A DNA stretch of 64,000 nucleotides, taken from the NCBI RefSeq assembly GCF_000621165.1, contig NZ_JHZA01000011.1, positions 1 through 64,000 of the forward strand, given 5' to 3'. Positions 58,068 through 64,000 of this stretch are shown in pieces. A program made the position numbers and the translations under genes. The notes beneath the pieces are model-generated. The model saw only the letters and a list, made by a program, of their open reading frames with translations, was not told the DNA's origin and searched no databases. The first letter of the stretch is position 1. Each line of letters opens with the position of its first letter. The DNA is from Enterovibrio calviensis DSM 14347 (GTDB lineage: Bacteria; Pseudomonadota; Gammaproteobacteria; Enterobacterales; Vibrionaceae).

Positions 58068-59576
58068 ATGATTTACGCAAAACCGAATACCGACGGAGCC
58101 GTCGTTAACTTTAAGGCGCGTTATGCTAACTACATCGGCGGTGACTGGGTTCCGCCAATCAAAGGACAGTATTTCACCGACACCTCGCCTTGCACAGGTG
58201 ATACCATCGCTGAAATCCCACGTTCTACAGCAGAAGACATTGAACTGGCGCTCGACGCCGCCCACCAAGCCAAAGCAACGTGGGGAGCAACTTCTGCTAC
58301 CGAACGTTCAAATATTCTGCTCAAGATCGCCGATCGCATCGAAGCCAACATCGAGTATTTGGCAGTGGCAGAAACGTGGGAAAATGGCAAGGCTGTGCGT
58401 GAGACGCTTGCCGCTGACCTCCCGCTTTGTGTCGATCATTTCCGCTACTTCGCCGGCGCGATTAGGTCGCAAGAGGGGACTGCGGCTGAGATCGATGCCA
58501 ATACCGTGGCCTACCACATTCATGAGCCTCTCGGTGTTGTCGGACAAATCATCCCGTGGAACTTTCCATTATTGATGGCAGCATGGAAGCTGGCACCTGC
58601 CTTGGCTGCCGGTAACTGTATTGTCCTTAAACCTGCAGAGCAAACGCCGACCACCATCCTATTGTTGATGGAAATCATTGGCGATTTAATTCCACCTGGT
58701 GTGTTGAATGTGGTCAATGGCATGGGCCCTGAAGCGGGTCAAGCGCTGGCTACCTCTGAGCGTATTGCCAAAATCGCCTTCACAGGTTCAACCGCCATCG
58801 GTAACCACGTGCTTCGCTGCGCGGCAGATAATCTGATTCCTTCGACCGTTGAGCTTGGTGGTAAATCGCCAAATATCTTCTTTGAAGATGTGATGGACCA
58901 AGAAGACGAGTTCATCAGCAAAGCCGTTGAAGGCTGTGTGTTGGCATTCTTCAACCAAGGTGAAGTGTGTACCTGCCCATCTCGCGTTTTGGTGCAAGAG
59001 AGCATTTACGATGCCTTCATGGAGAAGGTGATTGCACGTACTCAAGCCATCAAACATGGCAACCCTCTAGATTTAGAGACACAAGTGGGGGCACAAGCAT
59101 CCAATGAGCAGTACGAGAAAATCTTGGGATATATGGATGTTGGTCGCGCTGAAGGTGCAGAAGTGCTCATGGGCGGTGAAGCCGCAGAGTTAGGTGGCGG
59201 TTACTACGTGAAACCGACCATCTTCAAAGGCGACAACACGATGCGCGTGTTCCAAGAAGAAATCTTTGGCCCAGTGATCGCGGTGACAACGTTTAAAGAC
59301 GAAGCGGAAGCGCTCGCTATCGCAAACGACACCGAATACGGTTTGGGTGCGGGTCTATGGACACGCGATGTGAACCGCGCATACCGCATGGGCCGTGCCA
59401 TTCAAGCCGGGCGCGTATGGACTAACTGTTATCACCTCTATCCTGCTCATGCTGCATTTGGCGGTTACAAGAAGTCAGGTATAGGCCGCGAAACGCACAA
59501 AATGATGCTCAACCATTACCAGCAAACCAAAAACTTGTTGGTGAGCTATGACATCAATCCTTTAGGTTTCTTCTAG
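58068..59576 (+). CDS. exaC: Acetaldehyde / aldehyde dehydrogenase ExaC
   Basis: A 502-residue cytoplasmic NAD-dependent aldehyde dehydrogenase that turns the aldehyde made by the quinoprotein into the acid. It matches Pseudomonas ExaC from the N-terminus ([19 protein letters not shown]) to the end ([12 protein letters not shown]). The Rossmann segment [18 protein letters not shown], the catalytic base in [11 protein letters not shown], and the nucleophile C301 in [12 protein letters not shown] are present. It stands between two terminators, so it is likely monocistronic and separately controlled. Confidence 0.96.
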   Translation: MIYAKPNTDGAVVNFKARYANYIGGDWVPPIKGQYFTDTSPCTGDTIAEIPRSTAEDIELALDAAHQAKATWGATSATERSNILLKIADRIEANIEYLAVAETWENGKAVRETLAADLPLCVDHFRYFAGAIRSQEGTAAEIDANTVAYHIHEPLGVVGQIIPWNFPLLMAAWKLAPALAAGNCIVLKPAEQTPTTILLLMEIIGDLIPPGVLNVVNGMGPEAGQALATSERIAKIAFTGSTAIGNHVLRCAADNLIPSTVELGGKSPNIFFEDVMDQEDEFISKAVEGCVLAFFNQGEVCTCPSRVLVQESIYDAFMEKVIARTQAIKHGNPLDLETQVGAQASNEQYEKILGYMDVGRAEGAEVLMGGEAAELGGGYYVKPTIFKGDNTMRVFQEEIFGPVIAVTTFKDEAEALAIANDTEYGLGAGLWTRDVNRAYRMGRAIQAGRVWTNCYHLYPAHAAFGGYKKSGIGRETHKMMLNHYQQTKNLLVSYDINPLGFF

Positions 59577-59636
59577 TCCTTGTCCGCTCGTTGAAGGCAG
59601 CTGCGACCTCCCCGCGCTGCCTGACGCAATAGCTTT

Positions 59637-59661
59637 GCGGGGCACGATGCCCCGCTTTTTT
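59637..59661 (+). terminator. Terminator after exaC
   Basis: GCGGGGC-ACGAT-GCCCCGC followed by six T residues. The next gene's reading frame is open through it, but translation starts beyond it. Confidence 0.93.
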
Positions 59662-59676
59662 ATGAGCAGGTTTGTC

Positions 59677-61800
59677 ATGCGATGGCGTAGTACCGTTTTT
59701 CTGTGGTTGCTGTTGATCTTGCTGCCTTTCATTGTTTCTGCCGAATCGTGGATCGAAGTGAGCGACGATGCGGCAACAATGTTTCCCCGTGCAACGCGGA
59801 TGAAAGCCTCTAGCGACACCTTACCCGTGACCGAAATCTATCAACTCGATCAGCCTATTGGTTATCTCTTTGAGACCGATGATCTGACCGATTTCCCCGG
59901 ATTTTCTGGCGACAGTATTAACCTTCGTGTCGGTCTTGATACCGACGGGCGAATCATTGGCCTTTCGTTGTTAGGTCACCACGAACCTATCTTCCTTCAT
60001 GGCCTCGGTGAAAAGCCGCTGGTGGATTTTATTGACCAATATGGCGGTTTGTCGCTCAAGCAACAGGTGTTGGTTGGCAGCGATCAGCAACGCATTGCTA
60101 GCGACGGTATCGCTTATTTTGATGGCGTGACCAAAGCAACGGTGTCGGTCATGGTGGTGCACGACACCATCATGGCGGCGGCGCGAAAAGTGGCGCAGGC
60201 AAGGCTCACAGGGTTTGGCTCTGCGGTGAAAGCAAGGCTTGAAACCGACGCGTTCGAACCACAAACCGTGCGCGAATTGAACGAGGCAGGGCTGTTGTAT
60301 CACTGGCAACTGAGTGATGAACAAGCCGCTGCAGCGTTGGAGGTGTCAGCTTCTCGCCTAGCACGAGCACGGGATCCGCAACAAAGCGATGACGTGCCTT
60401 TTTTCGATCTCACTATGGCGGTTCTTAACCCGCCTATTGTCGGTAAGAACCTGCTGGGCGAGGTGGAATATCAGCGCGTGATGGATTCGCTTGCGCCTAG
60501 CGACGTTGCCATTTTGGTGGGATCTCGCGGGGCGTATCATTTCGTGGCAGATGACTTTGTGGCAGGCACAACGCCCGCTCGCTTTTCGTTGCGTCAGCAA
60601 GGTAGCCCGCTGTCATTGCGCGATGCCGACCTGTTTCATCTTCAGCAAGCCGACTTTGCGTTGCCTCTCGTGCCGTTTGATCGGGTCAACATATTCACGT
60701 TTTCTGACCAAAGCGGATTCGACCCCTCGCAACCATTGTCCGTGGGAATGACGGTGCAACTGGTGAAAAATCACTTGGAATCTGAGCACGTCTTTGTCGA
60801 AAGCCAATATATATTGCCCGATCAGGTCTTGGTGGCTGTCACGCCGCCTGAACCGCCATTGCCGTTATGGCTGCGAATTTGGATCGATAGACAGGTTGAT
60901 ATCGCCATTGTTGCTGTGTACTTGTTGGTACTCACTGGCGTGTTTGTGTTCCAACACCGTTTGGCGCGCTTTAGTCGTTATTTAACGCCTCTGCGCATGG
61001 TCTCCTTGGTGTTTGTAACCGCCTATATTGGGTTCTATGCCCAAGGGCAATTGTCGGTCGTGAATATCTATACCTTGCTGCTATCGGTCTGGAATGGCTT
61101 CGATATTCGGGTGTTCTTGCTCGATCCGATTTTGTTCGTGCTGTGGACGTACGTGTTTATTAGCTTGTTTTTGTGGGGGCGTGGCCTTTTCTGTGGCTGG
61201 TTGTGCCCATTTGGGGCGATGCAAGAGTTGGTGGCGACCGCGGCGGATAAGCTCCGTCTTCGTCAGTGGAAAATTAGCGACGTCACACACCAACGTTTGA
61301 TCTACGTGAAATACGGCGTGTTGTTGGGATTGGTGAGCACTGCCTTTTTTGATTTGTCGTTGGCAGAATCCCTTGCCGAAGTTGAGCCTTTCAAAACGGC
61401 CGTCACCTTAATGTTCGAACGTACCTGGCCCTTTGTGCTGTATGCGGTTCTCTTACTGTTGGTGAGTGCGCGGGTTCACAAAGCATATTGTCGGTATTTG
61501 TGTCCGTTAGGGGCGGGGTTGGCAGTGCTTGGGCGCTTTCGGTTATTCAACTGGCTGACGCGTCGCAGTGAGTGCGGCAGCCCCTGTCGCTTGTGTGAAA
61601 AGCACTGCGGCATTAATGCCATTCGAAAAGATGGACACATCGATTACAACGAGTGCGTTCAGTGTTTGGAATGCTTAGCGATTGTCAGTGACGAGCATCG
61701 CTGCGTGGCAAACAAATACGGTAAAAATCGGAAATCGCGAAGGGCGGCAGCCGTCGAGACAGAAAACGTGGTAGTGGTTGTTTCTCCTCACAATAGTTAG
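59677..61800 (+). CDS. NosR/NirI-like flavin and iron-sulfur membrane protein
   Basis: A protein of about 707 residues with the architecture of NosR/NirI: a signal segment (MRWRSTVFLWLLLILLPFIVSA), then a large periplasmic domain. That domain has an FMN-binding motif, DGVTKATVSV, whose second Thr would take covalent FMN. About six membrane spans follow (from about residue 415), with two CxxxCP motifs (CGWLCPFGAMQEL and CRYLCPLGAG). A cytoplasmic ferredoxin-like tail ends the chain, with C-x3-C-x2-C-x3-C and C-x2-C-x2-C. NosR passes quinol electrons to nitrous oxide reductase; here it sits between exaC and pqqA with no nos genes. I use the ATG at 59677 (AGCAGG upstream); ATG 59662 is possible. 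Role inferred only as electron transfer. Confidence 0.88.
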   Translation: MRWRSTVFLWLLLILLPFIVSAESWIEVSDDAATMFPRATRMKASSDTLPVTEIYQLDQPIGYLFETDDLTDFPGFSGDSINLRVGLDTDGRIIGLSLLGHHEPIFLHGLGEKPLVDFIDQYGGLSLKQQVLVGSDQQRIASDGIAYFDGVTKATVSVMVVHDTIMAAARKVAQARLTGFGSAVKARLETDAFEPQTVRELNEAGLLYHWQLSDEQAAAALEVSASRLARARDPQQSDDVPFFDLTMAVLNPPIVGKNLLGEVEYQRVMDSLAPSDVAILVGSRGAYHFVADDFVAGTTPARFSLRQQGSPLSLRDADLFHLQQADFALPLVPFDRVNIFTFSDQSGFDPSQPLSVGMTVQLVKNHLESEHVFVESQYILPDQVLVAVTPPEPPLPLWLRIWIDRQVDIAIVAVYLLVLTGVFVFQHRLARFSRYLTPLRMVSLVFVTAYIGFYAQGQLSVVNIYTLLLSVWNGFDIRVFLLDPILFVLWTYVFISLFLWGRGLFCGWLCPFGAMQELVATAADKLRLRQWKISDVTHQRLIYVKYGVLLGLVSTAFFDLSLAESLAEVEPFKTAVTLMFERTWPFVLYAVLLLLVSARVHKAYCRYLCPLGAGLAVLGRFRLFNWLTRRSECGSPCRLCEKHCGINAIRKDGHIDYNECVQCLECLAIVSDEHRCVANKYGKNRKSRRAAAVETENVVVVVSPHNS

Positions 61801-61971
61801 CGTTCGGGAGGCGATTTTCCTACGCTTTCCCTGTTTTGGCAAAAGTCTATTGTGTCTCGGAGTAGAGAAATCATCACAAAGTAGGATTGGTAGTTTTCGG
61901 TCTGGTTATTACGCTAATGACGGTGGCGAGCATTTTGTCACTATTAGTATCTGGTACAAGGAGTAATCACC

Positions 61972-62043
61972 ATGTGGAAAAAACCTAGCTACACAGAACT
62001 GCGACTCGGATTCGAAGTCACCCTCTATATCAGCAATCGTTGA
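61972..62043 (+). CDS. pqqA: PQQ precursor peptide PqqA
   Basis: A 23-residue ribosomal peptide that is the raw material of pyrroloquinoline quinone. It reads [19 protein letters not shown] followed by ISNR. E15 and Y19, in the E-x3-Y arrangement, are the residues PqqE cross-links. AAGGAG lies eight bases before the ATG. It was too short for ordinary gene calling. A hairpin terminator follows, which would let pqqA be transcribed in excess over pqqBCD. Confidence 0.97.
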   Translation: MWKKPSYTELRLGFEVTLYISNR

Positions 62044-62055
62044 GAGAGTCGAAAT

Positions 62056-62088
62056 GGGATGCCGCCCTAAGGGAGCATCCCTTTTTTT
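62056..62088 (+). terminator. Attenuating terminator between pqqA and pqqB
   Basis: GGGATGC (62056-62062) pairs with GCATCCC (62075-62081), with a CCC-TAA-GGG inner hairpin, and runs into seven T residues. Partial read-through would supply the pqqB mRNA. Confidence 0.9.
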
Positions 62089-62240
62089 ATGCCTTTTTTC
62101 TGGCTATCGATACCGCCACAGTGAGCATGGCGAATATCGGTGGCTTACATGTCTAAGTGCATGCTTCAGTTCATGGAAAAGCGCATTCGGAACAGCGCGA
62201 ACGAATACGAACTAACACGTCACAACAAAGGAGATGGTGA

Positions 62241-63161
62241 ATGCAGATAGTGGTACTCGGTTCAGCCGCAGGCGGGGGCTTTCCTCAGTGGAATTGCCAT
62301 TGCCGCATGTGTCAGTCAGTCAGAAATGGCACCAGCCGAGCCTTGCCTCGCACTCAGTCTTCCATTGCGGTGAGCGATGACGGTGAACACTGGGTAGTGA
62401 TTAACGCCTCCCCCGATATTCGCCAACAGATTAATGCCACGCCTCAGCTTGCAAAAGCATCTGGCGCACGTGGTTCAGCTATTCGTGCCGTGATTGTCAC
62501 AGATGCACAAATTGACCACACGACAGGGCTGCTCATCCTGCGTGAAGGCTTGCCACTGGATTTGTATTGCACCACCGAAGTGGCAGAAGAGCTCAGTACC
62601 AGTTACCCCATCTTGTCGATGATGAAGCATTGGGAAGGGGGGTATCGCACTCACACGGTAGACGCGCAGTCGTCTGAAGGCTGGAGTATTCCGGCGGTGC
62701 CGGCGTTACGTTTTACCCCGATTACGCTAACGTCGAATGCACCGCCATTTTCCCCTTTCCGCAACCGCCCACGCCCCGGTGACAACATCGGGTTGAAAAT
62801 CACTGACACCCGAACCGGTAAATCTCTGCTTTATGCGCCCGGCCTTGGGGCAAACGATGATCCCGCTGTTTTAGCCGCGATGGCAGATGCAGATTGCTTG
62901 ATGGTAGATGGCACGTTGTGGACGGACGATGAAATGATCCGCGAAGGATTAGGAGAGTCGCTGGGTAGCGACATGGGGCATTTATCCGTATCCGGTGAAA
63001 ACGGCATGTTGTCACTGCTTGCGCAGTATGACAAACCGCGGAAGGTGTTGATCCACATTAACAATACCAACCCGATTTTAGATCCCGATTCTGATGAACA
63101 CCAAGCCGTATTGGCAGCAGGGGTGGACATTGCCTTCGATGGATTGGCAATCACGGTGTAA
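62241..63161 (+). CDS. pqqB: PQQ biosynthesis protein PqqB
   Basis: PqqB is a metallo-beta-lactamase-fold iron protein that hydroxylates the cross-linked Glu-Tyr intermediate in PQQ synthesis. The 306-residue chain begins with [20 protein letters not shown], with the structural zinc CHCRMC site. Further on are [17 protein letters not shown] (the modified metal motif), the [13 protein letters not shown] segment and [14 protein letters not shown] lies upstream of the ATG. It follows pqqA by about 200 bp and precedes pqqC. Confidence 0.97.
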   Translation: MQIVVLGSAAGGGFPQWNCHCRMCQSVRNGTSRALPRTQSSIAVSDDGEHWVVINASPDIRQQINATPQLAKASGARGSAIRAVIVTDAQIDHTTGLLILREGLPLDLYCTTEVAEELSTSYPILSMMKHWEGGYRTHTVDAQSSEGWSIPAVPALRFTPITLTSNAPPFSPFRNRPRPGDNIGLKITDTRTGKSLLYAPGLGANDDPAVLAAMADADCLMVDGTLWTDDEMIREGLGESLGSDMGHLSVSGENGMLSLLAQYDKPRKVLIHINNTNPILDPDSDEHQAVLAAGVDIAFDGLAITV

Positions 63162-63204
63162 GCGCAAAACGTCAATAACAAAAAGCGATGCCCAAGGAGG
63201 GACG

Positions 63205-63966
63205 ATGATGAACGCGATGAGTCGAGAAGATTTTCAACATGCACTGCTAACCAAAGGGCAGTATTACCATATTCATCATCCCTTCCATAAAGCCATGTAC
63301 AGCGGCAACTGCTCGAAAGCGCAGATTCGCGCATGGGTGGCAAACCGCTTCTACTACCAAACCTCTATCCCTGTGAAAGATGCGGCCATCATGGCCAATT
63401 GTCGTGATCCGGCGATCCGCCGTGAATGGGTGCAGCGCATTCTTGATCATGATGGGCATCAGAGTTTGGATTGCCAATGGGGCGGTATTGAAGCCTGGCT
63501 TCGTTTAGCAGAAGCCGTCGGATTAGATCGCCAAGATGTGATTGATGAAAAATGGGTGTTGCCCGGCGTGCGTTTTGCGGTGGATGCTTACGTGAATTTT
63601 GCCCGCCGAGCGACGTGGCAAGAAGCAGCATGTTCCTCGTTGACCGAGTTATTTGCGCCGGAAATTCATCAGTCGAGATTGGACTCGTGGCCGACGCATT
63701 ATGGCTGGATTGATCCCGAAGGATTAACCTATTTCCGCCAGCGACTCAGTCAGGCGCGTCGCGATGTACAGCATGGTTTGTCGATCACCCTCGATCATTT
63801 TCAAACCGCAGAGCAGCAAGACAGAGCGCTCAATATCCTTCAGTTTAAGCTCGATATTCTTTGGTCATTATTAGATGCCATCAGCATGGCGTATGAATTT
63901 GAACGTCCGCCGTATGTGGGCATTACCGATAAGCCAGTCTGGCATCATGCGCTGGATCGATCGTAA
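63205..63966 (+). CDS. pqqC: PQQ synthase PqqC
   Basis: PqqC carries out the last step, the cofactorless oxidation and ring closure of AHQQ to PQQ. The 253-residue all-helical protein has [36 protein letters not shown] and [17 protein letters not shown], with the active-site His, Tyr and Arg residues. The ATG at 63205 is five bases after AAGGAGG; the in-frame extension upstream overlaps pqqB and is not used. The stop codon overlaps the pqqD start (TAATG). Confidence 0.97.
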   Translation: MMNAMSREDFQHALLTKGQYYHIHHPFHKAMYSGNCSKAQIRAWVANRFYYQTSIPVKDAAIMANCRDPAIRREWVQRILDHDGHQSLDCQWGGIEAWLRLAEAVGLDRQDVIDEKWVLPGVRFAVDAYVNFARRATWQEAACSSLTELFAPEIHQSRLDSWPTHYGWIDPEGLTYFRQRLSQARRDVQHGLSITLDHFQTAEQQDRALNILQFKLDILWSLLDAISMAYEFERPPYVGITDKPVWHHALDRS

Positions 63967-64000
63967 TGGCTGATCGCCAACTAAACTCAATGGCAGGTAA
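63966..64000 (+). CDS. pqqD: Start of pqqD (cut by window end)
   Basis: An ATG overlaps the last base of the pqqC stop codon, and eleven codons ([11 protein letters not shown]) are readable before the window ends. Position and coupling match pqqD, the chaperone that presents PqqA to the radical SAM enzyme PqqE. The visible residues alone are not diagnostic. Confidence 0.6.
   Translation, partial: MADRQLNSMAG

Noticed and set aside
59635-59676. Earlier TTG start for the NosR-like gene
   Set aside because: The extension is the exaC terminator hairpin read as protein, so translation must begin beyond it.

Overview
The window is a chromosomal segment of a gammaproteobacterium, most likely a member of Vibrionaceae (Grimontia or Enterovibrio would fit, but the genus is my inference). 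Pointers are the gene order purA-motX (MotX is the sodium-motor protein of Vibrio-type polar flagella), a VcINDY-like DASS carrier, an OmpU-like porin, and proteins that align over their full length with E. coli or Vibrio orthologues. Coding density is high, no gene looks broken, and no IS element, prophage or CRISPR array was seen.

Region 1 (1-13.6 kb): the 3' end of a 5S rRNA gene and its terminator, a YggL-like protein, a YhhY-like acetyltransferase, the epmB/efp pair, the frdABCD fumarate reductase operon, epmA, two transporters, psd, rsgA and orn. All three EF-P lysylation components sampled here (efp, epmA, epmB) lie within 5.5 kb. Region 2 (13.6-28.2 kb): a tRNA-Gly(GCC) cluster with three intact copies and one degenerate copy; a gene-free 567-bp stretch with clustered DnaA boxes in the same position as E. 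coli datA; then the conserved queG / nnr-tsaE-amiB-mutL-miaA-hfq-hflX-hflKC / yjeT / purA run. Region 3 (28.2-43.3 kb): motX, hmp with two NsrR operators, nsrR-rnr-rlmB, rpsF-priB-rpsR-rplI, an outer-membrane DUF481 protein, dnaB-alr, an Omp85-like barrel, a YjbQ protein and pgi. Region 4 (43.3-50.1 kb): cheX, zur, a divergent MarR-regulator / periplasmic protein / DUF2024 module, a porin, dusA, pspG with a sigma-54 promoter, and a TIGR04219-type barrel.

Region 5 (50.1-64 kb) is the accessory and most interesting part: a complete PQQ-dependent alcohol-oxidation island. On the minus strand are an ABC permease, its ATPase, a YVTN beta-propeller and a periplasmic binding protein of the kind that travels with PQQ alcohol dehydrogenases. 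Divergently, on the plus strand, are cytochrome c550 (PedF type), a MoxJ/XoxJ-like binding protein with an in-frame 15-bp tandem repeat array, an ExaA-family quinoprotein alcohol dehydrogenase, an ExaC aldehyde dehydrogenase, a NosR-like flavin/iron-sulfur membrane protein, and pqqA, pqqB, pqqC and the start of pqqD. The dehydrogenase has an aspartate two residues after the catalytic aspartate (D322-F-D324), the signature of lanthanide-dependent (XoxF/PedH) enzymes rather than calcium-dependent ones. The likely flow is: alcohol to aldehyde by the quinoprotein in the periplasm with electrons passing to cytochrome c550, aldehyde to acid by ExaC in the cytoplasm, and cofactor supplied by the pqq genes. 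The ABC system and the NosR-like protein have no settled role in this pathway.
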